The translations under genes and the position numbers were made by a program. A stretch of 22,325 nucleotides of DNA. Origin: CAZNDN01 sp964571815. Its GTDB lineage: Bacteria > Fibrobacterota > Chitinivibrionia > Chitinivibrionales > WJKA01. The first letter of the stretch is position 1, and each line of letters starts with the position of its first letter. The notes beneath the pieces were generated by a model. The model ran no database searches. It had not been told where the DNA came from and was given only the letters and a program-made list of their open reading frames with translations. Below, piece by piece: positions 14,370 to 22,311 of this stretch. The stretch covers positions 1 to 22,325 of the forward strand of contig CAZNDN010000062.1 of assembly GCA_964571815.1 (NCBI GenBank), given 5' to 3'.

Positions 14370-16151
14370 TCACCGGAGAGCCGCTACCATGCAGGCCCGG
14401 TCGTGCAACGCGGGTATTCTCACCAGATACACTCCGGGAGGATACTCAACCATGGAGAGAGAGAGTTCTCCATTGGCTCCGGCATTTCGACGCAGTCTCG
14501 AAACGCAACCTCTCGCATCGGTCACGGTGATGACGTATGCTCGGTGCGGAAGCAGGCCGGTGACTCGCAGCATTGTTCCGCTGTGCCGTGCCCGGGGATA
14601 CGACGGCGCCGCTCCGCTCGGCTGCCTGCCCGGTGCGACGGCAGTCGGATCGTCATGGTCGAATTGCCCGACCGCAATTGCCCAGTCCGACGAATTCGGG
14701 GCATCCCAGGTCATGTTCGATTTCGTGACGCTCACCGGGATTTCTTCGTATTCCCTTTTCACGTCAACAGCCACCGCGCTCAACGCGCCCGCGAAATCCG
14801 AAAGGTTCATGTTCACCGACGACGTGTTTTCCCGGTAGATCACCGCATGCGTCTTCCCGGGTGTTATCAGGCAGTATCCGTCGCTGCGATCGTCGTCGCG
14901 CTGCATATCAAGGAGCAGGCGGTCGTTCTCGTACCAGAAGGTAAAGAAGGTCTTGATTTGTTCCGGATCGGAATACTCCCGTTTGTCGGTGAATTTCTGT
15001 CCGAAAAACCCCGCATGCCCCCCGGCAAGCGTGTAGCGCCAGAGATGATTGCGCGTCCAGTCCATGTCGGCGCAGGAACGAAGGTACAGGTCGCGCTCCT
15101 CAAAAAGCTGCGGCCGATTGGGGTCACTCGACAGATTCGAGACGGCGTTGTCGTAGGAATGGCACACGTGAGAGAAGGAACGGACATCCAATTCACTGTT
15201 GGACCGTCCACGCGCCCAGAGCAGGTGGGGCCACCCCATGCGCTGATGCAGGTAATCGGCCCATGACTGAAGCTCGGATTCATTCACCCACTCCTGCAGG
15301 TCGAAACCGTAGCCCATGGTCCAGTTGGGAAGCGGCCCCAGTCGAGCGGCGATATAGCGCTGAATGCGCCTGTCGGCAGGGCCGTTCAATCCACCCGGGA
15401 CACCCTTGGGGGTCCAGCGTCTGCTCGATGCATCGTCGCCCCACGCCCATATATGAAGCGAGTGGCCCTTTTCGTGGAGTTTGACAATGACTTTTTCCAG
15501 CGCTTCAAAAGTCGCCCGATCCGGCTCCTCACTGCTGTGCTCGTCCCACCCCTTTGCCCCGAGCTTGAACCATCCGTTGCACACTTCGCTCATGAAGTAG
15601 CGATGAAACCCGTATTTTTCGTTCTTGCTCATGATCCCGTCAAGCTTCTCAAGGAGTATGTCGGGCCGTGCCTGCCACGCATCCCGCCCGAACGGAAAAA
15701 ATATATGGCCCGGAATTGCCTTGAGCTTTCCGTCTTCACCCGTCTGGATGGCGAATGTGCCGCCCGATGAAACGAGAAATCCCACGACGCTCTCGTCGGG
15801 ATTGGGCGAGACAGTAACCTCACCGCTGTGGCCGTTGAGGTCCGTATTGTCACTGCTCGTAGTGAAGGTCCATTTCCCGGTTTTCGTGCCGGTGAACCGG
15901 AATTTCCAGGTATCGTTGCCGTCGAAGAACATCTCCGTCTCGTGCCGCGCATCGCTCCCCTCATGCTCAAACGTCACCGTTGCGATCACATCATACCCAC
16001 TACCCGACCAGGAAACATTGTCGATTTTCCATTCCAGGTAAGGACTCCATTGCGATACCGATCGTGTGTCAAAATCGATTCCTTCGCTCTCAAAAAAGGA
16101 CACAGCCAGAAAGGGTATCACTTTTGTCAGTGATATCGGCATCTTCCGCAT
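14370..16151 (-). CDS. C: DUF5060-containing glycoside hydrolase with sorting-type C-terminus
   Basis: This encodes 593 aa from the ATG at 16151, preceded by GGAGGTT; a TTG two codons upstream is less likely. A short hydrophobic stretch (VIPFLAVSFF, 11-20) makes a weak signal peptide. A DUF5060 beta domain spans about 35-116 (WKFRFTGTKTGKWTFTTSSD). A TIM-barrel of the DUF4038-associated type spans about 145-415 (FFPFGRDAWQARPDILLEKL, HIWAWGDDAS, a probable acid/base in DLQEWVNE with E287, and LFEERDL at about 349-355). A beta domain spans about 420-496 (HAVIYRENTSS, DWAIAVGQF). A Por-like C-terminal module is about 525-593 (VTGLLPHRAYVITVTDARG, PPGVYLVRI). It starts 57 nt after the B2 stop on the same strand, so the two are probably co-transcribed. 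The substrate is unknown; it most resembles enzymes acting on plant or algal polysaccharides. Confidence 0.85.
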   Translation of the reverse strand: MRKMPISLTKVIPFLAVSFFESEGIDFDTRSVSQWSPYLEWKIDNVSWSGSGYDVIATVTFEHEGSDARHETEMFFDGNDTWKFRFTGTKTGKWTFTTSSDNTDLNGHSGEVTVSPNPDESVVGFLVSSGGTFAIQTGEDGKLKAIPGHIFFPFGRDAWQARPDILLEKLDGIMSKNEKYGFHRYFMSEVCNGWFKLGAKGWDEHSSEEPDRATFEALEKVIVKLHEKGHSLHIWAWGDDASSRRWTPKGVPGGLNGPADRRIQRYIAARLGPLPNWTMGYGFDLQEWVNESELQSWADYLHQRMGWPHLLWARGRSNSELDVRSFSHVCHSYDNAVSNLSSDPNRPQLFEERDLYLRSCADMDWTRNHLWRYTLAGGHAGFFGQKFTDKREYSDPEQIKTFFTFWYENDRLLLDMQRDDDRSDGYCLITPGKTHAVIYRENTSSVNMNLSDFAGALSAVAVDVKREYEEIPVSVTKSNMTWDAPNSSDWAIAVGQFDHDDPTAVAPGRQPSGAAPSYPRARHSGTMLRVTGLLPHRAYVITVTDARGCVSRLRRNAGANGELSLSMVEYPPGVYLVRIPALHDRACMVAALR

Positions 16152-16208
16152 CGTCAACCTCCGGGTTTCAACGTCTCGTCAATTGACAAATAAGTAGCTG
16201 CTCCGTCG

Positions 16209-17519
16209 CTATTCTATGAAGACCCTCCGCTTCGAGTAGCGGGTTCCGTTTCGGAGCACGACAATCGAAACCCCTCCGCCCCCAGACGACGGTATATCGA
16301 ACGTCGCCCACGAACCCTTTGAAACCGTTGTTGCGAGAACGCGCCCCGACAGGTCGACCAGGTGCAACCGGCTTTTCCGCATCGGCGGCAACCCCGACAC
16401 AGTGACTCGACTGCCCGACCGCGTGACCGTGTATGCCGCTGCAGGATCACCGTTGCGGTCTGCTGCAAGAGATGAAGGTGCGGAAACCGCCGTGTTGTCC
16501 TGAAGCGGGGCGGTGCGCACGCGGATCGTGTTCGGATCGTCATTATAGTCCGAGTAGTACCATTTCCAGTCCCCTGCTTCGGTGTCCTTCAGCAAAGAAT
16601 GGCGTATGTGCCAGCCGACATCGTCATACACCACGCGCTTGTTGCGGATCTCGGTCATGGCATTGATATCGGTGGTCGCGAAATACACATCCTCGCCCAC
16701 ACCCGGATGGTTCCTCCCGCCGAAAGGCCAGAAGATCAGGGTAACGGTTTCATCGTCGTCATGGATAAAAGCCTCGCATTCGCTCCAGCCGAAATGCAGA
16801 TCGTCGATCCACCCCTGCCAGGTGAAATTCATATAATCGCTTCCCTTTGAGGCGGCCTGCTTCATGTTCGGTGACGCCTGCTGGAGCCAGAAATAATATG
16901 TCCCGTTAAGGTATTCTATGGCCCCCGCCTGCATCTCACCCTGATTGTGAACTCCACCGACTTCCCCTTTCAGGGACCACGTAACGGCGTCGTCCGAGGT
17001 GAAGGCGAATATGGTTGCGTCAACACCTACGTCACATGCCCATTCCGATTCGGGCTTGCTGCCGGGAGTCTTGTTCCCCGAATGATCCATCGCCACGAAC
17101 CCCAGCCAGTGACTGCCGTTGTGCACAAAGGTCGCGGTACGCACTCCGTGCTCCCACGAGGAGACATAGACCGCCTGCTCGGCCCTGATCACCGGATTGC
17201 CCGGATGTTTGGTGAAGTCTATTCCGTCGGAGCTGGTCGACAATCCTATGGCGGAGTTTTCAGGACCTCCCCAGCCGCATCCTTTTTGCGCCCCGACGTA
17301 GAACAGATAATACGTACCGTCCACTTTCCGCACATCGGTAAGAATCACGCCTTGCTTGCCGTTTTCCTCCCACGAACCATCGTCCCCCTTTTCCACGACA
17401 ACCCCGCGTTCCGTCCATTCTCCGGGATCGTCGGGTACGACATCAAGCGCATGCGTGATGGATACGCCCGACAAGAGAAGAATCCCCATGAGAGCAGTGC
17501 ATCCGCGTTGGTCTTTCAT
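16209..17519 (-). CDS. B2: exported GH43-like propeller protein with sorting-type C-terminus
   Basis: This encodes 436 aa from the ATG at 17519, which has AAAGGAGT well placed; a longer frame upstream is rejected. The signal peptide is 1-24 (ending THA). The propeller spans about 30-338, with blade signatures GVILTDVRKVDGTYYLFYVG (candidate catalytic D62), IGLSTSSDGIDFTKHPGNPV, EMQAGAIEYLNGTYYFWLQ (candidate E197) and SECEAFIHDDDETVTLIFW, typical of the GH43/GH130/GH32 fold. The C-terminal module is about 365-436 (VTVSGLPPMRKSRLHLVDLSGRVL, GVSIVVLRNG), with the usual G-x-Y replaced by G-V-S. It is the first gene of the apparent B2-C operon and divergent from R3 across 147 nt. The pairing of a propeller enzyme with a TIM-barrel enzyme suggests sequential cleavage of one polysaccharide, which is inference. 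Confidence 0.85.
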   Translation of the reverse strand: MKDQRGCTALMGILLLSGVSITHALDVVPDDPGEWTERGVVVEKGDDGSWEENGKQGVILTDVRKVDGTYYLFYVGAQKGCGWGGPENSAIGLSTSSDGIDFTKHPGNPVIRAEQAVYVSSWEHGVRTATFVHNGSHWLGFVAMDHSGNKTPGSKPESEWACDVGVDATIFAFTSDDAVTWSLKGEVGGVHNQGEMQAGAIEYLNGTYYFWLQQASPNMKQAASKGSDYMNFTWQGWIDDLHFGWSECEAFIHDDDETVTLIFWPFGGRNHPGVGEDVYFATTDINAMTEIRNKRVVYDDVGWHIRHSLLKDTEAGDWKWYYSDYNDDPNTIRVRTAPLQDNTAVSAPSSLAADRNGDPAAAYTVTRSGSRVTVSGLPPMRKSRLHLVDLSGRVLATTVSKGSWATFDIPSSGGGGVSIVVLRNGTRYSKRRVFIE

Positions 17520-17533
17520 CGCGAACTCCTTTC

Positions 17534-17552
17534 CGAGTGAAAAATGCGCTCG
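17534..17552. promoter_or_regulatory. Imperfect inverted repeat in the B2 leader
   Basis: CGAGTG (17534-17539) and CGCTCG (17547-17552) pair at five of six positions around a 7-nt AT-rich centre. Like the A1 and A2 repeats, it lies between the TATCTT element and the minus-strand start codon. It is a weak operator candidate. Confidence 0.25.
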
Positions 17553-17572
17553 CCCGTTGTTACCCCCTGAAG

Positions 17573-17583
17573 CACAAGATAGG
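17573..17583 (-). promoter_or_regulatory. Putative minus-strand promoter element for the B2-C operon
   Basis: The plus strand reads CACAAGATAGG; the minus strand gives CCTATCTTGTG, with TATCTT as a -10-like box 57 nt from the B2 start. It matches the elements upstream of A1 and A2, and TACCTTGTG in the H1 flank (10782-10790). Confidence 0.38.
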
Positions 17584-17666
17584 ATGATTCTTCCTTGATG
17601 AAAGGTAATAATTGCATCAAATCGCACCCGATTGTGACGTTTGTGTTATTTTTTGTGAGGTGCACC

Positions 17667-19124
17667 ATGAAGAGAAATCCTCCTGAAGAATTCTCGCAAT
17701 GGATCGAGACAATGGTTTCGAACCCATCGGCCGGCAACTGCCTTCCCACGGTTCGTGAATTATCCCGCCGTTTCGGTATTTCTCTGTTTTCCGTCCGGAA
17801 GAGGCTGAGACCTTATATTGCCGACGGTACGTTGACGGCTGTCCGGGGTCGGGGGACCTTTGTGACGGCCCGGATGCGGAAACCGGAACAACCGGCCGGA
17901 CTCCGAACGGTATCCTCGGCAGCATCCATTGCCGACGCCGTGGCCGAGGACATCGCATCGGGCAAACTGAAATACGGCGAGCCGCTTCCCGCGGTCAAGC
18001 TCGTGCGCAACCAGTTCAGGACCGCACACATCAACGTTACCCACGCCTATCGAATACTTGCGCGGCGAGGACTGGCACGGAAAGTGGGAAGGAATTACTG
18101 GGTGGGCGGTATGAAGTCCATTCGTTCCTTCGGTGCGCGCGGGACCATTGTGTGCTTCAACTTCTCCGAAGGCGACTCCTCCGACTTCGCCGCCGGCAAG
18201 GAAACCTACCCGGCATTTGCATCGATGGAGCACGAGCTTCACCGACACCGGCTGAGCATCCGTTTCGAGGATCCGGCCGGGATCGACCTGGCCCTCCGTC
18301 CCGGGGCGGCAGCACAAAGCGACTACGCCGGTATTCTTATCTCCGGTATCACCAGAACCAGATATGCCGACCTGCAATCCCGCGTCGAGTGTATTCTGCC
18401 GGTTCTGTCACAAAGCGGAAAGAGGATGCTGCTCTGCGGCGGACATCCCCATCGACGGTGCAAGACGCACTACTTCTGTCATGGTACGATCATAACCAAT
18501 GTCGTACGAACCGCCGCCGACTACAGCTTTTCAAAGGGATTCCGCGACATTGTCCTGGTCTTCCGCGAAAGCGGGGACAACGTTTCCGACGTGCGCTTCC
18601 TTCTGCGGTTCATCTCCGAGAGTCTCCTGCGCAATCCCGATGCGCGGATCAGGTTTCTGATTCAACCGCTGTCTCCCGGGCAGAGTCCGCAAGAGGTTTT
18701 CAAACGGACGCCCAGCTTTCGTAATTTCGGAAATTTCGAGTACCTCGAAGGCCTTCTGAGCAAATACCGGCCCATTACCATGGACGACTTGTGCAAGCTG
18801 GTGGTGCTCGGCGACAACATCGAGGATCTTTTCCTCCAAGCGCCCCGAGAGTCGGTATGGATCTGTCGCGACGCTTCCACCGCCAACAGGATTGTCCGGT
18901 GGTGCACAACCAACCGTATTCCCCTGCCCTCCGGGACGGCCGTACTGTGCTTTGACGAATCTCCGGCATTGGCGGTACGGGGCGTTGCCACGTGCGTTCC
19001 CGACTGGCCCACAATCGGCTATCTCATGGCTCATGCGCTTATCGGCGACATCCCGGTGAAGAAGTCACGAAGAGGTTTTCTGCATACCCCCGCCTTACTG
19101 TATGAGCGCAGGACCATGCCCTGA
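17667..19124 (+). CDS. R3: tandem-GntR / LacI-sensor transcriptional regulator
   Basis: This encodes 485 aa from ATG 17667, which has TGAGGT six bases upstream, the only one of the three regulators with a plausible Shine-Dalgarno sequence. It supports choosing the equivalent methionine in R1 and R2. Winged helix 1 is 6-68 (CLPTVRELSRRFGISLFSVR, GRGTFVTAR). Winged helix 2 is 86-148 (GKLKYGEPLPAVK, INVTHAYRILARRGLARK, GRNYWVGG). The LacI/PBP1-like sensor spans about 158-480 (HGTIITNVVRTAADYSFSKG, AVLCFDESPALAVRGVATCV, GYLMAHALIGDIPVKKSRRG). The strongest differences from R2 in the DNA-binding heads fall in recognition-helix positions (SATSIKNLL against SLFSVRKRL; ATVTRAYRL against INVTHAYRI), consistent with different operators. 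It probably controls the divergent B2-C operon and is convergent with H2. Confidence 0.9.
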   Translation: MKRNPPEEFSQWIETMVSNPSAGNCLPTVRELSRRFGISLFSVRKRLRPYIADGTLTAVRGRGTFVTARMRKPEQPAGLRTVSSAASIADAVAEDIASGKLKYGEPLPAVKLVRNQFRTAHINVTHAYRILARRGLARKVGRNYWVGGMKSIRSFGARGTIVCFNFSEGDSSDFAAGKETYPAFASMEHELHRHRLSIRFEDPAGIDLALRPGAAAQSDYAGILISGITRTRYADLQSRVECILPVLSQSGKRMLLCGGHPHRRCKTHYFCHGTIITNVVRTAADYSFSKGFRDIVLVFRESGDNVSDVRFLLRFISESLLRNPDARIRFLIQPLSPGQSPQEVFKRTPSFRNFGNFEYLEGLLSKYRPITMDDLCKLVVLGDNIEDLFLQAPRESVWICRDASTANRIVRWCTTNRIPLPSGTAVLCFDESPALAVRGVATCVPDWPTIGYLMAHALIGDIPVKKSRRGFLHTPALLYERRTMP

Positions 19125-19129
19125 TGCAC

Positions 19130-19141
19130 CGCCGTGCGGCG
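19130..19141. terminator. Short GC hairpin between convergent R3 and H2
   Basis: CGCCG (19130-19134) and CGGCG (19137-19141) lie in the 81-nt convergent gap just after the R3 stop. The loop is too tight for the full stem and no T-tract follows, so terminator function is tentative. Confidence 0.22.
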
Positions 19142-19205
19142 TCAAGGGCTTTGCCATTCCGGTGAGATCCTGTCCGGGGCACCGACCTGCTCTCGCGCTC
19201 CGTAC

Positions 19206-22052
19206 CTACTCAACCAAAAGAGCTCTGCCGAACCCGCGGCGTCCAACGGTTCCGTGGAGGCAGTAGATCCCCGCGCCGCGGGAAGCGGCCGCGAGAGAAT
19301 ACCGGTGGGCGCCCCGTCCTGAAAACGACGCAACCTTTCTTCCGTCGGGGGCAAACAGTGACAAGGAGTACGGTACACCGCGGCCGACTCCAACCACAAT
19401 CCGGCGTCCCGCAACCGTGATTCCCGGCTTCGCGGCCGGGGGGGTGCGGTGGAGATCGGTCGGTGAAGGAGATTCGTTGCCGGAATCGAGCGCCTGGGGA
19501 TTGCCCGGGTCGACCTCGTACATGGGCCAGACCACCTCTCCCCGGTCCTGTTTGTCGAGGCTGTGATAGGCGCCGTATTGATGTGAGTTGAGATCCAGCC
19601 AGAGCGTTACGCGGTGGAAGTCGTCGTGGGAGATGCGGTCCAGGTGACTCTCCAGCAGCTTCTTCCCCAGCTCTGAGTAGCGGGCCCCGAATTTCCCCGC
19701 GGTCGTGCGGTAGCCGCCGTGCTTCCAGGCCAGACCGTGACACCATTCATTGCCGTGAAAATAAAATGCAAGCTTCCGCAGGTTTTCTCTGTAGCCGAAG
19801 TCCTGAATCCCCTTGTTCTCTCTCCGGTGACACGGCAGGCAGGTATTGTCGAAAACCGGTTTGACCAGACGGGCGAAGGAAAACGGAAGCGAGCCTTCGG
19901 CGTCCCGCTCCAGTTTCGACGGCGGGCGGGTGAAAGCAATCGGCGTCCCCTCGCGGTGCGGCGGCGATTTCCACTTGTCCTCGTGGCACCCCTGACAGGA
20001 GAGCTGTTCGCCCGGATGGACGTACGTGCCGGAGCGCATGGATTGAACCGCCATGCCCATCGAATCGAGCGCCTGGAAATAGATCTCGCACTCCACCGGC
20101 GCCTCGCAGTACACACTGCCGTCCTCTTCGACCGGGACCACGCCCAGCACCTGTCTCGTCGAAGTTCCCCCGGCCCAGCCGATCCGCGGCTGGTTCTGAT
20201 TCGGATGTTCCCAGGGCTTTATCATGATCTGGACAATACGCAGGTGGGTGATTTTCGTGCCGGCGGGCCACTCGAAATCGGAATCGTAGATGTTGGTGAC
20301 CGCGATGGTCGCCTTGTTGTGATCGGCAGCGTTCCTCCGCCGGCCCTGCCGGGTCTTGACCGCGAGATCCGGAGGAGTCGCGCGCTTCCTGACCGGAACG
20401 GGATACCGCGCTCCCAGTGAACCATGGGTTACGATAAGCTCCTTGTTGCCGAACCGGTCCAGGAGGTACAACGACGTACCCTGTCCGACAATATAGAAGT
20501 CTTCGCTCAAGGGGTACGGCGAATAGTAGTTGTCGGAAGAGCCCGGAATAACCGTAATACAGGTCTCCAATGCGTTCCCTTCGTCCGGCCGCCGCTCGTG
20601 ATACTCCCATCCTCCCGCTTCGTTCCACCCGCACCCTTCATGCTTCCAGCATCCGGGCGTAACGGCGGTTACCTGCGACGATGCGTCATCGTCGGGTATA
20701 CGCGCGTCAATTAGCACCAGACTGCCGTCGGCAAACGTATGATGACCGCCCGCAACGGCAACATACTTGTGAGAGCCGGCAATGGGACGCAATTCGTACT
20801 CCGCCCAGGGCCGCAGCATGCGCTCGTCACGCCAGCGATCGCCGGCGCTCTGGGACAGTGTCGAGTGCGGGCGGGGGTAGTTGCCGTGGGGCGCGCGCGG
20901 GTCGCGGCCGTCGGGGAAACAGGTCCACAGATGGTGCGCCGCGGCAAAGTCGCGGTCCACGTAATCCCACCTGATATAAACCAGCATGCCGTTGTTGTCC
21001 ACACGCGGATTAAGCTCCGAGGTCTCATGCCAACTGATCGGAAAGACGTCGGAACCGTCGCTCGCCATGGAAAACATGGAACCGCACGGCTCCAGCCCCC
21101 CGCAGCGGACTGTCATGCGCCGGCGGTCGGAGATGAATACGATTCGACCGTTGGGCAGCCAACACGGATGATAATCGTTGTAGTTCGTATCGGTAAGCTG
21201 CCGCAGATCCGAACCGTCAATGCCGATACTGAAGAGATTGAATACGCCGTCGGCGGACCACTCCAGCGGATCGCCCGAACGAACATCATCCATGCCCTTC
21301 CCCGGATGTTCGCACCAGGCGAATACGACTTTGTCGGCATCGAAATGGAGGGCCGGCGAATTGAAAGCCCCGCCTTCCAGCCGCCTTCCCTGCATTGTCC
21401 CGTTTTGGCACACCGCACCTTCGACAAGATCGCGGACCATGGGTGCACCGCTCTTGAATCCCGAAACGATAAAAACCCCTCCGCCGGGCCTGGCCGTTGC
21501 GGCGTGATTGTTGTTCTGGATCAGCTTGTACTCGTTGAACTGATCGCAGAAAAGAATCTCATCGAAATCAAGCAAAGGATTGGAAAGGGCGGCGCGCCGT
21601 CTCAGAGCGCACGCTTCGGCAAACCGTGATGTCCGGCTTGCCGCCGCGCTCTTGCCCAGAGCGGAGGCATCGACCTGTTCCCGCAAGGAGCCAAGCTCCC
21701 GAAGCATTGCCCGGTGTTCTGCCTTTCCGTGAGTGCGGAGGAGGTGAGTAAGAAGCGCCTCGGTGCGACGCAGAACTACATCGAGGGGATCGCGATCGGT
21801 CTCCCACACCAGCGAGTGCTCGTCAAGGAGCCTTGCCGCGGTACTCTTTCGCAATCCTCGCGCATCGTCACGGTGACGCCCGGCTATCCGACCGGACAAT
21901 TCCTTGTACTCGGCCTGCCATTGAGCTTGAACCCGCGCCTGGTGGCCCGGCCTCGCATGAGTCACGACCGGGCACATAAGGACGCACAGGGCGGCACCAA
22001 TCCTCCTTGCAGCCGTGGACCTTCCGATCACGCGTACTACTTTCGCGTTCAT
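19206..22052 (-). CDS. H2: HzsA-related exported di-haem c-type cytochrome with beta-propeller
   Basis: This encodes 948 aa from the ATG at 22052, preceded by GGGGGAGGGG; an upstream in-frame start lacks export features. MNAKVVRV, then a basic stretch and a hydrophobic core (IGAALCVLMCPVVTHA), form the signal peptide. The same plan as H1 follows: helical N-terminal region with DPLDVVLRRTEALL; propeller with NPLLDFDEILF, WLPNGRIVFISDRRR and VDNNGMLVYIRWDYVDRD; HzsA-type segment EDGSVYCEAPVECEIYFQ; haem motifs CQGCH (C686-H690) and CLPCH (C738-H742); and a compact C-terminal module (SLSLFAPDGRKVASF, AGIYCLHG). The two haem motifs are 52 residues apart in both H1 and H2. Differences cluster in propeller loops: H2 has a longer insertion near HEGCGWNEAGGWEYHERR. 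A redox role at the cell surface is inferred; the substrate is unknown. Confidence 0.87.
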   Translation of the reverse strand: MNAKVVRVIGRSTAARRIGAALCVLMCPVVTHARPGHQARVQAQWQAEYKELSGRIAGRHRDDARGLRKSTAARLLDEHSLVWETDRDPLDVVLRRTEALLTHLLRTHGKAEHRAMLRELGSLREQVDASALGKSAAASRTSRFAEACALRRRAALSNPLLDFDEILFCDQFNEYKLIQNNNHAATARPGGGVFIVSGFKSGAPMVRDLVEGAVCQNGTMQGRRLEGGAFNSPALHFDADKVVFAWCEHPGKGMDDVRSGDPLEWSADGVFNLFSIGIDGSDLRQLTDTNYNDYHPCWLPNGRIVFISDRRRMTVRCGGLEPCGSMFSMASDGSDVFPISWHETSELNPRVDNNGMLVYIRWDYVDRDFAAAHHLWTCFPDGRDPRAPHGNYPRPHSTLSQSAGDRWRDERMLRPWAEYELRPIAGSHKYVAVAGGHHTFADGSLVLIDARIPDDDASSQVTAVTPGCWKHEGCGWNEAGGWEYHERRPDEGNALETCITVIPGSSDNYYSPYPLSEDFYIVGQGTSLYLLDRFGNKELIVTHGSLGARYPVPVRKRATPPDLAVKTRQGRRRNAADHNKATIAVTNIYDSDFEWPAGTKITHLRIVQIMIKPWEHPNQNQPRIGWAGGTSTRQVLGVVPVEEDGSVYCEAPVECEIYFQALDSMGMAVQSMRSGTYVHPGEQLSCQGCHEDKWKSPPHREGTPIAFTRPPSKLERDAEGSLPFSFARLVKPVFDNTCLPCHRRENKGIQDFGYRENLRKLAFYFHGNEWCHGLAWKHGGYRTTAGKFGARYSELGKKLLESHLDRISHDDFHRVTLWLDLNSHQYGAYHSLDKQDRGEVVWPMYEVDPGNPQALDSGNESPSPTDLHRTPPAAKPGITVAGRRIVVGVGRGVPYSLSLFAPDGRKVASFSGRGAHRYSLAAASRGAGIYCLHGTVGRRGFGRALLVE

Positions 22053-22231
22053 GGTCCCCTCCCCCTCTTCCCGGCAGTTTGTTCCGCGCGGCAGGACAGC
22101 TTCTCTCCCCAAACGTGCCGGCAGGCTCGTCAATTACCGCCCGGCACTTCGCGTGCTTCGATACTCCCTTCCCCCGAATCCCGCCGTGTCCCGCACCGTG
22201 GCGAAGTGGACCCGAGCACCTCCCGAACTCC

Positions 22232-22253
22232 CCGGCAGCCGATATGCTGCCGG
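22232..22253. promoter_or_regulatory. Perfect 8-bp inverted repeat upstream of H2
   Basis: CCGGCAGC (22232-22239) and GCTGCCGG (22246-22253) flank CGATAT. The repeat lies about 180-200 nt upstream of the H2 start. It is either an operator for H2 and a divergent gene beyond the window, or a terminator of a gene entering from the right. There is no T-tract. Confidence 0.4.
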
Positions 22254-22286
22254 AGGTCAGGGGCGTTGTTTCGTGCGACGGTGTCG

Positions 22287-22311
22287 TCGGTTACCGATCG
22301 ATAATAACCGA
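22287..22311. promoter_or_regulatory. Perfect 7-bp inverted repeat upstream of H2
   Basis: TCGGTTA (22287-22293) and TAACCGA (22305-22311) have an 11-nt spacer, and a nested TCGGT-t-ACCGA occurs at 22287-22297. Arm length and spacing resemble the A1/R1 repeat (7-bp arms, 12-nt spacer). If a regulator is encoded just to the right of the window, this would be its operator. Confidence 0.42.

Noticed and set aside
14181..15266. 361-codon plus-strand open frame beginning in the A2 flank
   Set aside because: Most of it is antisense to gene C. Its first part covers the regulator relic, but in a frame without winged-helix sequence.
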